Assembly (NCBI RefSeq): GCF_003054555.1
Contig: NZ_CP026304.1
Span: forward strand, 5,518,001 to 5,582,000
DNA from: Streptomyces lunaelactis
GTDB taxonomy: Bacteria; Actinomycetota; Actinomycetes; Streptomycetales; Streptomycetaceae
DNA: 64,000 nt
Direction: 5' to 3'
The notes beneath the pieces are model-generated. The model saw only the letters and a list, made by a program, of their open reading frames with translations, searched no databases and was not told the origin of the DNA. Numbering within the stretch: position 1 is the stretch's first letter; every line of letters begins with the position of its first letter. Below are positions 46,047-54,244 of this stretch, in pieces. The position numbers were made by a program, and so were the translations under genes.

Positions 46047-47972
46047 ATGTCCCGCACGAATCCTCCCGTGACCGCACGTCGACGACTCGCCACGGCGATC
46101 TCGGTCTGCGCCGTCACCGCGATGGCCGTATCCACGGCCCTGGCGGCTGCCGGCCCGGTACTCGCACACCCCGGTCACGGAGATCGCGGCGAGGACTTCC
46201 CGGCCGCCCCCGCCTCCCGGGCCGCGACCGCTCCGATCAAGGCCGACCCGGACGAGACGGCGGCGCTCGGCAAGGAGCACGCAGAGGAGCACGCCCGGAC
46301 CAGGATGGCGATCGCCGGCGTCGGGGAGTACCCGCAGACCACCCGGACCGAGCGGCTCAAATCGCTGACCGACTCGCAGGCCACGGGCAATGCCGCCTTC
46401 GATGCCGCCGAGTTCGGCAGGTTCCGGGACTACTTCCAGTCCCCGGACTTCGCGGCCCACATCGCGATGCTCCCCACCGGCAAGGTGCTGCTGTTCTCCT
46501 TCGAACGGATCGAGACCAACCCGCAGAAGGAGCCCGCGCCCACCGACACCATCGGCAAGGAGAACGCCGGCCGCGCTTTCCTCTGGGATCCGAAGCTCGG
46601 CACCGGCCCCACGGCGTTCAAGGAGGTAAAGCCGCCGGTCGTCAACATGCCCGACGGCAAGAACGAGCCCCGCCCGGCCCCGTTCTTCTGCGCCGGCCAC
46701 TCCTACCTGCCGAACGGGATGCTCGGCGTGTTCGGCGGCAACCTCGGCGGCAACGGCGGCAGCGGTGCCAAGCTGTCGCTGGTCTTCGACCCCTGGCAGG
46801 AGGAGTGGTACCTGAACCAGGACATGGCGGTCGGCCGCTGGTACCCGTCCGTGGTCACCGGGGCCGACGGGCGGCAGGTGATCATGTCCGGCCAGTCGGA
46901 GCTCGGCTGGGGCACCCCCACCTCGATCGTGGAACGCTTCCCCGCCCAGAGCGTCCCGGTGCCCGTCGACAAGACGGCCAAGCCGATCGGGTGGCCGGTG
47001 GAACGCCTCAAGACCGAAGCCCCGTTCAAGTGGGACTATCCGCACCTGTTCTCGCTGCGCGACGGGAAGATCTACGGTCTCGGCCGTGCCTCGGACCAGC
47101 AGTGGCTCTTCGACACCCTCAGCGACACCAAGAGCGACCTGCCGCCCCGCCCGGACGGCAAGAAGCGCAACTACGGCTCCGCCGTCCCGCTGCCGGCCGG
47201 CTTCAGGGGCCCCGACTCGGTTCTGGTCCTCGGCGGCGACCGCGACGACCCGAACACCTACCGCTTGGCCGGCGGCAAGTGGGCCACTGAGAAGCCCCGC
47301 GCCTTCGGTCGCACCCAGGACGACACCCTGCTCCTGCCGAACGGGAACCTGCTCACCGTCAACGGGGCCTTCGACATCCGCGACTACGGCAACGGCGACA
47401 AAAACCCCAACGCCGACCTGAAGTACCGCCAGGTCGAACTGCGCGACGAGAACGGGGACTGGAAGCTCGGCCCCGCTCAGCGACTGCCGCGCGGCTACCA
47501 CTCCAACGCCGTAGTGCTCCCGGACGGCCGGATCATGATCACCGGCGACGAGCTCCAGCAGCTCGCCAACGACCCCGACATCACCGACAGCATGAACGGC
47601 AGCATCGAGATCTACGAGCCGGCCTACCTCCACCAGGGCAGCCGCCCCAGTCTCGGCCTGATCTTCAACCCCAGCGTCGGCTACGACGAGAAGATCACGG
47701 TGAGCACCAATACCCCCAACGACGTCACCCGCGCCGTCCTGCTGGCTCCGACCACCGCGACCCACTCGGTCAATACCAGCCAGCGTCACCTCGAGCTGCG
47801 CATCAAGAGCCGCAGTGGCAACTTCCTGGAGCTCCAGGCCCCGCCGTCCGCCGCTGCGGCCCCGCCCGGCCACTACATGCTCTTCCTCCTCAACGAGGAG
47901 GGCGCGCCGAGTGCGGCAGGCTGGGTCCAGCTCAAGCCCCCCACGGCCGGTGCCACACGCGGCAAGCCGTAG
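46047..47972 (+). CDS. Secreted copper-radical oxidase (galactose oxidase/GlxA-like)
   Basis: A 641-residue exported protein with a signal peptide (RRRL, hydrophobic stretch, cleavage near residue 40) and a HPGHG stretch after it. The Kelch-type propeller carries FFCAGHSYLPNGMLGVFGGN (the Cys that crosslinks to a Tyr in this family), GRWYPSVVTGADG, and PRGYHSNAVVLPDGRIMITG with the copper-binding Tyr-His. The C-terminal DUF1929 domain has ATTHSVNTSQRHLEL with the other His ligand. It should oxidise alcohols or aldehydes to release hydrogen peroxide. In S. lividans a GlxA-type oxidase and a DyP peroxidase (DtpA) work together. Confidence 0.87.
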   Translation: MSRTNPPVTARRRLATAISVCAVTAMAVSTALAAAGPVLAHPGHGDRGEDFPAAPASRAATAPIKADPDETAALGKEHAEEHARTRMAIAGVGEYPQTTRTERLKSLTDSQATGNAAFDAAEFGRFRDYFQSPDFAAHIAMLPTGKVLLFSFERIETNPQKEPAPTDTIGKENAGRAFLWDPKLGTGPTAFKEVKPPVVNMPDGKNEPRPAPFFCAGHSYLPNGMLGVFGGNLGGNGGSGAKLSLVFDPWQEEWYLNQDMAVGRWYPSVVTGADGRQVIMSGQSELGWGTPTSIVERFPAQSVPVPVDKTAKPIGWPVERLKTEAPFKWDYPHLFSLRDGKIYGLGRASDQQWLFDTLSDTKSDLPPRPDGKKRNYGSAVPLPAGFRGPDSVLVLGGDRDDPNTYRLAGGKWATEKPRAFGRTQDDTLLLPNGNLLTVNGAFDIRDYGNGDKNPNADLKYRQVELRDENGDWKLGPAQRLPRGYHSNAVVLPDGRIMITGDELQQLANDPDITDSMNGSIEIYEPAYLHQGSRPSLGLIFNPSVGYDEKITVSTNTPNDVTRAVLLAPTTATHSVNTSQRHLELRIKSRSGNFLELQAPPSAAAAPPGHYMLFLLNEEGAPSAAGWVQLKPPTAGATRGKP

Positions 47973-48307
47973 GCCACCGACGAGACGGCTTGGCGGGAGG
48001 AAACCGGGTCCTGGCAAACGGGCGGCGGTCCGGCCAGTCCGCAGACAGTCCGCAGGGCAGCCGTAAACGCCCGTCGCAGGCCAACGCAGCCAAACGGGCA
48101 AATGCCTGGTCAGGGCCCTGAGCGGGGCTCCGCCGCAGGTCAGGAATGGGCCGCAGACATTCCGCTTCCACGTCTGACGTTCCATCAAACGTGGCGCCTG
48201 GCCCGCTTGCTGGCGGGTCGGGCGCAGGTGCCTGTCCGCGGGGAGTCCTCGTCCGCAAAGTGCTGTGGCTGACGGCCGACCTGGTTGGCGTGGCTGTGGT
48301 CGGCGCC
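47973..48307. other. Intergenic region without a recognised gene
   Basis: About 335 bases between the copper oxidase stop and the 3' end of the PIN toxin gene. There is a CCCGC/GCGGG hairpin near 48210 that could end either convergent transcript. Otherwise nothing is recognised; the short frames here have no ribosome binding site. Confidence 0.5.
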
Positions 48308-48700
48308 TCAGACCTTGACGACCTCTACGGAAGGGCCGCACAGGAGCGTCAGGTCCTCGGGGTCGGAAGTGAGGACGGTGACCGGCTGGGGCGCGTTGCG
48401 GGCGATGACGGCGAAGGCGGCGTCGATGGCGTACTTGTGGCCGTGGAGACGATGGGCGCGAAGGAGGGTGGCGGCTTCGTCGGTGACCGCTCTGGTGACG
48501 TCGTGAACGTCGACGCGGGAGAGGACCCACTTGATGCGGGCCGGGTGGATCCGCTCGTAATCGGCCTCAAGAGTGGTCATGGCGCTGGTGGCCACGCGGA
48601 TACCTTCCTCTGCTGCCGCCTGGACCAGCGCTACGACGGTGCGGTCCTTGCGGTAGAGCTTGGAGAGTCCTTCGCTGTCGAGCAGCAGGGTGCCGGGCAT
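48308..48700 (-). CDS. PIN-domain toxin (VapC-type)
   Basis: A 130-residue PIN nuclease. LLLDSEGLSKLYR contains the first acidic residue, TSAMTTLEADYER the Glu, and KYAIDAAFAVIARN and TSDPEDLTLL the later Asp residues, as in VapC toxins that cleave tRNA or rRNA. Its ATG overlaps the stop of the antitoxin gene by one base (TGATG). The pair is complete and probably functional. It lies in the accessory segment bracketed by direct repeats. Confidence 0.88.
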   Translation of the reverse strand: MPGTLLLDSEGLSKLYRKDRTVVALVQAAAEEGIRVATSAMTTLEADYERIHPARIKWVLSRVDVHDVTRAVTDEAATLLRAHRLHGHKYAIDAAFAVIARNAPQPVTVLTSDPEDLTLLCGPSVEVVKV

Positions 48701-48951
48701 CAGGCGGCGGCACCGCCGACCTGTCGGTGGTCATGGCGCAGCAGCGCGCGGGCGGCCTCGACCTCCTCGCGGGTGAGCTCGTCATTGTCGGTCTCGAAGT
48801 CGGCGACGATCTCCCGAAGCTTGTCCATGGCGACCCGTTGTTCCAGGGCTTCGGCAACGTAGGCGGAGAAGCCACCGGGCCCGACATGGGCGCGTACGGC
48901 CTCGGCAAGGTCCTCGGGCAGGCTGATGGAGTACTTTCTGCTACTGCTCAT
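48700..48951 (-). CDS. Antitoxin of the PIN toxin pair
   Basis: An 83-residue protein opening MSSSRKYSISLPEDLAEAV, a ribbon-helix-helix DNA-binding start, followed by GPGGFSAYVAEALEQRVAM and an acidic C-terminal tail (ADFETDNDELTREEVEAARA) that probably wraps the toxin. It should repress its own promoter; a TAGGAT at 48958-48963 on the minus strand is a possible minus-10. A fragment of a related gene is found at 43327-43404. The longer frame from 49074 is rejected. Confidence 0.85.
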   Translation of the reverse strand: MSSSRKYSISLPEDLAEAVRAHVGPGGFSAYVAEALEQRVAMDKLREIVADFETDNDELTREEVEAARALLRHDHRQVGGAAA

Positions 48952-49111
48952 GGTGTCGATCCTACCGACGGTCGTAACTCTGTGGGTGCGCATGGCAGTG
49001 CGGGGGAGGCGGCTCGCCTCGGAGCGCGAGCTGATCGATCCCGACCATCGGCGGTCGGTTTCACCACTACGCACTGGACGGGGTGACCGCTTGGACGTCG
49101 CGTGAAGCTGA

Positions 49112-50062
49112 TCAGATCTGCCTGCTCTCGGTCCACGCTCGGAGTTTCTCCGGGTTGCGGACCGCCCAGATGCGGGTGATGCGGTCTCCGGCGAGGCCGA
49201 AGGCGGCCACGGTCACGGTGACACCGGTGTGCTGGGCGACCAGGCCGGGCCGGCCGTTGACCGTCCGCTCCAGGAGCGTCAGTCCAGGGGCCTTGTCGGC
49301 GATGTGGATCAGGTACTCGGCGATACGCCTGCTGCCCACGACCGGGCGCAGGACGGTGCCGACCAAGCCACCGCCGTCGGCGACCATCGCGGCGTCGGGG
49401 TCGAGGAGGCCGACCAGGGCCTCGATGTCCCTGGCCTCCCACGCCTCCTTGAAGTGCCGCACCAGACCGGCCTGCCCGGCCGCCGGAACCGCCGGAGCCT
49501 GCGCGGCCCGGATGCGCCGACGGGCCGAGGACGCCAGCTGCCGGCAGGCCGCGGGCGTCCGGCCGACGATCTCGGCGACCTCGGCGAAGGGGTAGCGGAA
49601 GACGTCGTGCAGGATGAACGCCACACGTTCGGCCGGCGTCATCGACTCCAGTACGACGAGGAAGGCCATGGTCACCGACTCGTCCAGGGTGATCCGGTCG
49701 GCGGGGTCGGCCGGTTCGGCTCTGCCGCCGGCCCGCCCGCTGATCCACTCCGTACGGTCGGGCAGCGGCTCGGGTATCCATGCGCCGACGTAGCGCTCGC
49801 GCCGGGCCCGCGCCGAGCCGAGCACGTCCAGGCAGACGCGGCCGGCCACCGTCGTCAGCCAGGCGCCGGGCGACGCGATGTCCTCCTGCTGCTGCCCTGA
49901 CATCGCGTACCAGCGGGCGTAGGTCTCCTGCACGGCGTCCTCGGCCTCGGTCAGCGAACCGAGCAGCCGGTAGGCAAGATTGATCAGCTGGCGCCGCTCG
50001 CCGACGATCGTGTTCAGGCCGGGCTCGGACCGGTCGTGCGCCGGCTCGGACGGTGTACTCAT
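49112..50062 (-). CDS. ECF41-type RNA polymerase sigma factor
   Basis: A 316-residue sigma factor. Region 2 is AYRLLGSLTEAEDAVQETYA with WLTTVAGRVCLDVL; region 4 is LESMTPAERVAFILHDVFRY and FAEVAEIVGRTPAACRQL. A SnoaL-like C-terminal domain follows (about 205-316) and ends with the ECF41 motif IWAVRNPEKLRAW. In this group the C-terminal domain acts as a built-in regulator in place of an anti-sigma factor. Divergent from a small membrane protein gene; a palindrome lies between them. Confidence 0.92.
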   Translation of the reverse strand: MSTPSEPAHDRSEPGLNTIVGERRQLINLAYRLLGSLTEAEDAVQETYARWYAMSGQQQEDIASPGAWLTTVAGRVCLDVLGSARARRERYVGAWIPEPLPDRTEWISGRAGGRAEPADPADRITLDESVTMAFLVVLESMTPAERVAFILHDVFRYPFAEVAEIVGRTPAACRQLASSARRRIRAAQAPAVPAAGQAGLVRHFKEAWEARDIEALVGLLDPDAAMVADGGGLVGTVLRPVVGSRRIAEYLIHIADKAPGLTLLERTVNGRPGLVAQHTGVTVTVAAFGLAGDRITRIWAVRNPEKLRAWTESRQI

Positions 50063-50135
50063 GGTCGCGGCCGCTCCCTGGTTCTTCTCGTCCGCTTCCG
50101 TCCCTCCCCGCTACGGCGAAACACCGCACTGGACT

Positions 50136-50158
50136 GTGAGGTTGACGCTTCACCTCAC
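50136..50158. promoter_or_regulatory. Palindrome between the sigma factor and membrane protein genes
   Basis: GTGAGGT (50136-50142) and ACCTCAC (50152-50158) form a 7-bp perfect inverted repeat with a 9-base spacer, central in the 172-base divergent gap. ECF41 factors usually control a neighbouring gene, but I could not match their published promoter consensus here, so the site may bind a different protein. Confidence 0.45.
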
Positions 50159-50234
50159 ATTTCGCGGGCCCGCGTCGTCGGACTGCCGAGAGGCTACCGA
50201 TCCATCGCCGCGAGGCAGAAGCGAGGACCACATC

Positions 50235-50642
50235 ATGGCCGTACAGACGACGACAGCACCGGGCAGGTTCACGTTCCTGCACGTCGCGATCGCCTTGCAG
50301 ACCTTGGCCCTCTTCTTCCAGGGGGTCACCGCCGGAATGCTGCTGTCCTCGTCCCTCGGCGCGGTACTGCACGACGTCGGATCGCGCGTGATGTACGGCG
50401 CGTCGATGTTGTACGTGCTCGCCGCGATCTTGGCATGGCGTCCGGGCGGCGGGTCGCCACGCCCCATCCTGTACGCGTCCGGCTTCCTCGTGCTCGCCTC
50501 GGTGCAGGTGGTCCTTGGCATCGCGCACATACCGTCGCTCCATGTCCCCCTGGGCATCCTGATGTTCGGCCTGAGCGTGCTGGCACTGGGCCAGGCGCTG
50601 TCCACCGCCCCGGGCGTCAACTCACTGCGACGTACCCCGTGA
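50235..50642 (+). CDS. Four-helix integral membrane protein of unknown function
   Basis: A 135-residue protein with four hydrophobic segments (about 15-38, 48-68, 78-98 and 100-122). The first is FLHVAIALQTLALFFQGVTAG. No enzyme motif is seen. ATG at 50235 follows GAGGA. Its position opposite an ECF41 sigma factor gene suggests it may be one of that factor's targets. A perfect hairpin follows 60 bases after the stop. Confidence 0.7.
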   Translation: MAVQTTTAPGRFTFLHVAIALQTLALFFQGVTAGMLLSSSLGAVLHDVGSRVMYGASMLYVLAAILAWRPGGGSPRPILYASGFLVLASVQVVLGIAHIPSLHVPLGILMFGLSVLALGQALSTAPGVNSLRRTP

Positions 50643-50702
50643 CGCCCTACCAAGCACCGAGCCGTTTTCACGACTCCCCATCACCTTGCTGCTTCGAGTC
50701 GT

Positions 50703-50722
50703 GGGGGCGCGGCGGCGCCCCC
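50703..50722 (+). terminator. Perfect 8-bp hairpin terminator
   Basis: GGGGGCGC (50703-50710) pairs with GCGCCCCC (50715-50722) around a four-base loop. It ends the membrane protein gene. Confidence 0.7.
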
Positions 50723-50729
50723 TGGAAGA

Positions 50730-50777
50730 TGAGTCCGGCCCCTTCTTCGTTCCCGTGCTGACTTGGTGCTGACCTGG
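50730..50777. repeat. Right copy of the direct repeat bracketing the accessory segment
   Basis: TTCCCGTGCTGACTTGGTG at 50750-50768 repeats 42372-42390 exactly. The wider match runs over about 46 bases with few differences and one three-base insertion. It lies 10 bases before the 3' end of the Uma2 gene. Confidence 0.75.
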
Positions 50778-50787
50778 AAGCGCTGTG

Positions 50788-51369
50788 TCAGTCGCTACGA
50801 CCCGGCGCGAGTTTGTCCAGATCGAGGCTGATCTCGAATGGAAGGGACCGCTTGAGCGTGTGGCGGAAGATTCCTGCTGGTGCGTACGACCCGGTCGGCT
50901 CGTCGAGCTCGTAGACGTGCACGGCGGGAACCGTGTCCTCGTCCTCGATGCACCAGTAGTGCCGGATTCCCGCCTCGGCGTACTTGCGCAGCTTTACTGT
51001 CCGGTCGCGGTGGGCGGACTCGGGGGAGACGACCTCGATGACCAGTTGGACGTCTTGCGGGGCGAACCAGGTGCAGTCAGGGTCATACGGGGCCGTGGTC
51101 ACCACGAGGTCCGGCTCCGGGCGGTTGCGGGCATCGAGGCGGATGGTCATCTCCCGACCGACCCTGAATCCCGCGGGGGCCTGTGCCCTGAGGGCAAGCG
51201 TGAGGTCGGTGACGATCTCTCCGTGCCACCAGCGCTGGGGCGACATCATGAAGACGAGCGCTCCGTCGATCAGCTCGGTGTGGCGCGGCGCTTCCGGGAG
51301 GCGGTCCAGGTCCTCCGCGAACCAGCCTTCCGCGCGTGGCGGACGCATCCAGTCGGGCAGTTCGGTCAC
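50788..51369 (-). CDS. Uma2/DUF820 family protein, second copy in the window
   Basis: A 193-residue Uma2 protein: LPEAPRHTELIDGALVFMM, RPEPDLVVTTAPY, VQLVIEVVSPESAHRDRTVK and KYAEAGIRHYWCIEDED give the endonuclease-fold core with the usual Asp, Glu and Lys. It is not closely similar to the one at 10097-10783 apart from these motifs. Target unknown. GTG at 51369; no good ribosome binding site is seen. Confidence 0.85.
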   Translation of the reverse strand: MTELPDWMRPPRAEGWFAEDLDRLPEAPRHTELIDGALVFMMSPQRWWHGEIVTDLTLALRAQAPAGFRVGREMTIRLDARNRPEPDLVVTTAPYDPDCTWFAPQDVQLVIEVVSPESAHRDRTVKLRKYAEAGIRHYWCIEDEDTVPAVHVYELDEPTGSYAPAGIFRHTLKRSLPFEISLDLDKLAPGRSD

Positions 51370-51439
51370 GGCTCAACCGTAGCGACTCGGGGAGGACCGG
51401 GCCACGAGATCGTCAGTGGCGGATCCATCGCGTACGGGA

Positions 51440-51471
51440 AAGGGGCCGGGCTCATTGAGTCCGGCCCCCTT
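51440..51471. terminator. GC hairpin between two minus-strand genes
   Basis: AAGGGGCCGG (51440-51449) pairs with CCGGCCCC-CTT (51461-51471) with one extra C. It lies after the stop of the downstream-numbered monooxygenase gene. Its right arm resembles the sequence preceding the direct repeat core at 50730. Confidence 0.6.
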
Positions 51472-51498
51472 CCGCTGTCCTCCTCCATTTCACGAGGA

Positions 51499-51795
51499 TC
51501 AGGGGAGCTTGGCCGCCAGGACATCCACCGGGCGGATGTCCGGGGCCGAGCTCAGCATCGCCTCCGCCACCTCCATCAGGGCGGCTGCGATCCGTCCCTG
51601 CAGATGGGCCGTGCGGCCCTCCTCGTCCTCGAAGGTGTCGAAGATCCCGAACGTGGTGGCGTTCTCCCGGAACGCGAACCAGGTGACCGTGTGCTCCTCG
51701 GCCCGGGCCAACTGCAGGGCGTCGCGCAGCAGGCTCTCGACCTTGTCCGCGTACTCGGGCTTGGCTTCGATGCGGGCCAGCAGTCCGATGTTCAT
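51499..51795 (-). CDS. Antibiotic biosynthesis monooxygenase-fold protein
   Basis: A 98-residue ABM-domain protein: LLARIEAKPEYADKVESLLR, EEHTVTWFAFRENATTFGIF and DTFEDEEGRTAHLQG show the ferredoxin-like dimeric fold. Such small enzymes oxidise quinols or degrade haem, or are of unknown role. ATG at 51795 follows GGAG by 8 bases. It is divergent from the GlxA-type regulator 116 bases away, which may control it. Confidence 0.82.
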   Translation of the reverse strand: MNIGLLARIEAKPEYADKVESLLRDALQLARAEEHTVTWFAFRENATTFGIFDTFEDEEGRTAHLQGRIAAALMEVAEAMLSSAPDIRPVDVLAAKLP

Positions 51796-51911
51796 GGCAT
51801 CACTCCGTGGGTCGGCTTCGGTGTCCCCGGTGTCGGGTTCACCCTCAAACCTAGGGTCGCGACCGCCTCCACCCCAGTGTCGCAAACGACTCATCCGATA
51901 CGGTTTCCGTC

Positions 51912-52874
51912 ATGGACGTGGCAGTGCTGGCATACGACGGTGTGTTCGACTCCGGACTCTCGGCGATCCTTGATGTGCTCGACGGCGCCAACGCGATGCG
52001 GGAGGAGCTTCCGCATCCGCCGCCCGGCTGGCGGGTCACCACCGTCGGCTTCCGGCGCCGGGTGCGTACCGGCGCCGGGCATGTCGTGGCCACCGCGCCC
52101 GTGGCCGCGGTGGAGCGGGCCGATCTGCTGCTGGTGCCGGCGCTCGCCGAGCGGCGGCCCGACGCGCTCGTCGCCCATGTCTCCGGGCCCGCCTCGGCCG
52201 CGGTGCGGGGTCTGGTGGCCGATGCGCGCGGGCGCGGTACGCCCGTCGCGTCGGCCTGTACGGGCACGTTCCTGCTGGCCGAATCGGGGGTGCTCGACGG
52301 GCGGACGGCGACCACGAGCTGGTGGCTGGCGCCGGTCTTCCGCAAGCGCTATCCGGCGGTCACGATCGACGAGACGAGGATGGTGGCCACGTCGGACGGC
52401 GTCACGACGGCCGGCGCGGCCTTCGGTCATGTCGACCTCGCGCTCGCGATCGTACGAATGACCAGCCCCGCGCTGGCCGATCTCGTCGCCCGCTACCTGG
52501 TGGTCGACGAGCGGCCGTCCCAGTCGGCGTACACCATCCCGGGCGCGCTCGCGCAGAACGATCCGGTCGTCGCCGCCTTCGAGCGCTGGGTCCGGCTGAA
52601 TCTCGACGAGCCGTTCAGCGTCGGCGACGCGGCGCGCTCGCTCGGTGTCAGCGAGCGCACCCTCCAGCGGACCGTACGCCGCGTGCTCGGCACGTCTCCC
52701 GTGCGCTTCGTCCAGGACCTGCGCGTCGAACAGGCCTCCCACCTGCTGCGGACGACGGATCTGTCCCTGGACTCCATCGCGCGCAAGGTCGGCTACGAGC
52801 ACGCGAACACCCTGCGGATCCTGCTGCGTGAGCGGACGGGCAGCACGGCGGGGACTCTGCGCGGCGGCCGCTGA
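51912..52874 (+). CDS. GlxA-family AraC transcriptional regulator (DJ-1/PfpI plus AraC HTH)
   Basis: A 320-residue regulator. The N-terminal DJ-1/PfpI-like domain (about 1-190) has SACTGTFLLAESGVLDGRTA with the nucleophile-elbow Cys, and TSWWLAP. The C-terminal AraC-type domain (about 215-320) has FSVGDAARSLGVSERTLQRT and DSIARKVGYEHANTLRILLR. It senses an unknown small molecule and likely regulates the divergent monooxygenase gene. Confidence 0.9.
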   Translation: MDVAVLAYDGVFDSGLSAILDVLDGANAMREELPHPPPGWRVTTVGFRRRVRTGAGHVVATAPVAAVERADLLLVPALAERRPDALVAHVSGPASAAVRGLVADARGRGTPVASACTGTFLLAESGVLDGRTATTSWWLAPVFRKRYPAVTIDETRMVATSDGVTTAGAAFGHVDLALAIVRMTSPALADLVARYLVVDERPSQSAYTIPGALAQNDPVVAAFERWVRLNLDEPFSVGDAARSLGVSERTLQRTVRRVLGTSPVRFVQDLRVEQASHLLRTTDLSLDSIARKVGYEHANTLRILLRERTGSTAGTLRGGR

Positions 52875-52951
52875 TCCCGACTTGGAGCCCCCGTCATCGC
52901 GTGTGGGTTGTGTTACTCGACTCTCTGGAGGACAGTTCGTACCGAGCAGTA

Positions 52952-52968
52952 AGTTTGGAGTTCAAACT
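52952..52968 (+). promoter_or_regulatory. Operator-like palindrome before the thiolase gene
   Basis: AGTTTGGAGTTCAAACT is a 6-bp inverted repeat directly before the thiolase ribosome binding site. A related 17-base sequence lies upstream of the HxlR gene at 54208-54224, so both may be bound by the HxlR protein. Confidence 0.5.
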
Positions 52969-52980
52969 GAGGAGGCTGTC

Positions 52981-54144
52981 GTGCGGGACGCGGTGATCGT
53001 CGAGGCGGTTCGTACACCGGTGGGCAAGGGCAAGCCGGGAGGTGCGCTGCACGAAGAGCGCCCCGTGGACCTGCTGGCCCGGACACTTCAGGCGCTCGTC
53101 GAGCGGGCCGGGATCGATCCCGCGCTGGTCGACGACGTCATCGGCGGCTGTGTGACCCAGGTGGGCGACCAGTCGCTCAACATCACCCGCAACGCGGTGC
53201 TCGCCGCCGGCTTCCCCGAGAGCGTGCCGGGCATGACCGTGGACCGGCAGTGCGGCTCGTCCCAGCAGGCCGCGCACATCGCGGCGCAGGGCGTGATCAG
53301 TGGGGCGTACGACATCGCGATCGCGTGCGGCGTTGAGTCGATGTCCCGGGTGCCGATGGGGTCCAATGTGCTGCCGGGCAGCGACCCGTTCGGCGTGCGG
53401 CTGGGCGAGAGGTACCCGGGCGGGCTGGTCGGTCAGGGGATCAGCGCGGAGCTGATCGCGGCGCGCTGGAAGCTCGCGCGCGAGGAGCTGGACGCCTTCG
53501 CGCTGGAGTCGCACCGGCGTGCGGCCGGCGCCTGGGAGCGCGGGGAGTTCGACCGGGAGGTCGCCTGGACCGGGCAGCGGGACGAGAGCGTACGGCCGGG
53601 CACCACGGCCGAGGCGCTGGCGGGGCTGAGGCCCGCGTACTACGACCCGGCGATGGAGCAGCGGTTCCCCGAGATCGGCTGGCGCGTCACGGCGGGCAAC
53701 AGCTCACCGGTCAACGACGGCGCGGCGGCGCTGCTGATCATGGGTGCGGATGTGGCGGAGCGGCTGGGGCTGCGGCCGCGCGCCCGGTTCCACTCGTTCG
53801 CGGTGGCCGGGGACGATCCGCTGCTGATGCTCACCGCGATCATGCCGGCGACGGAGAAGGTACTGGCCAGGGCAGGGCTGACGACCGGGGACATCGATGT
53901 GTACGAGGTGAACGAGGCGTTCGCGTCGGTGGTGCTCGCCTGGCAGCGGGAGACGGGCGTCGACGCGGACAGGCTCAATGTGCGCGGCGGGGCGGTCTCC
54001 ATCGGTCATCCGCTGGGCGGCAGCGGGGCGCGCATCATGACGACGCTGCTGCACAACCTGGAGGACAGGGGCGGGCGTTACGGGCTGCAGACGATGTGCG
54101 AGGCGGGTGGTCTGGCCAACGCGACGATCATTGAGCGCCTGTGA
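52981..54144 (+). CDS. Acetyl-CoA acetyltransferase (thiolase)
   Basis: A 387-residue thiolase. The nucleophile Cys is in TVDRQCGSSQQAAHIAAQG (about residue 89), the His in VYEVNEAFASVVLAWQ and the C-terminal Cys in MCEAGGLANATIIERL; NVRGGAVSIGHPLGGSGARI is the active-site His stretch. It catalyses thiolytic cleavage or condensation of acyl-CoA. GTG at 52981 follows GAGGAGG. Downstream lies an HxlR regulator gene. Confidence 0.93.
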   Translation: MRDAVIVEAVRTPVGKGKPGGALHEERPVDLLARTLQALVERAGIDPALVDDVIGGCVTQVGDQSLNITRNAVLAAGFPESVPGMTVDRQCGSSQQAAHIAAQGVISGAYDIAIACGVESMSRVPMGSNVLPGSDPFGVRLGERYPGGLVGQGISAELIAARWKLAREELDAFALESHRRAAGAWERGEFDREVAWTGQRDESVRPGTTAEALAGLRPAYYDPAMEQRFPEIGWRVTAGNSSPVNDGAAALLIMGADVAERLGLRPRARFHSFAVAGDDPLLMLTAIMPATEKVLARAGLTTGDIDVYEVNEAFASVVLAWQRETGVDADRLNVRGGAVSIGHPLGGSGARIMTTLLHNLEDRGGRYGLQTMCEAGGLANATIIERL

Positions 54145-54207
54145 GGGGGACGGGTGGTGGGGCGGCGGCGGCCCGGGTGCGGGGCGTCGGCCGCCCTCCG
54201 TCCGGAA

Positions 54208-54224
54208 CGTTTGAATTCGCAACT
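54208..54224 (+). promoter_or_regulatory. Operator-like site before the HxlR gene
   Basis: CGTTTGAATTCGCAACT shares GTTTG-A-T and AACT at matching positions with the palindrome before the thiolase gene (52952-52968), 21 bases upstream of the HxlR start. Confidence 0.45.
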
Positions 54225-54244
54225 GACCGTCTGGAATGAGCCAC

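Noticed and set aside
48700..49074. Longer antitoxin reading starting at 49074
   Set aside because: The extra 41 residues are unlike antitoxins and cover the promoter; the ATG at 48951 starts the RHH fold.
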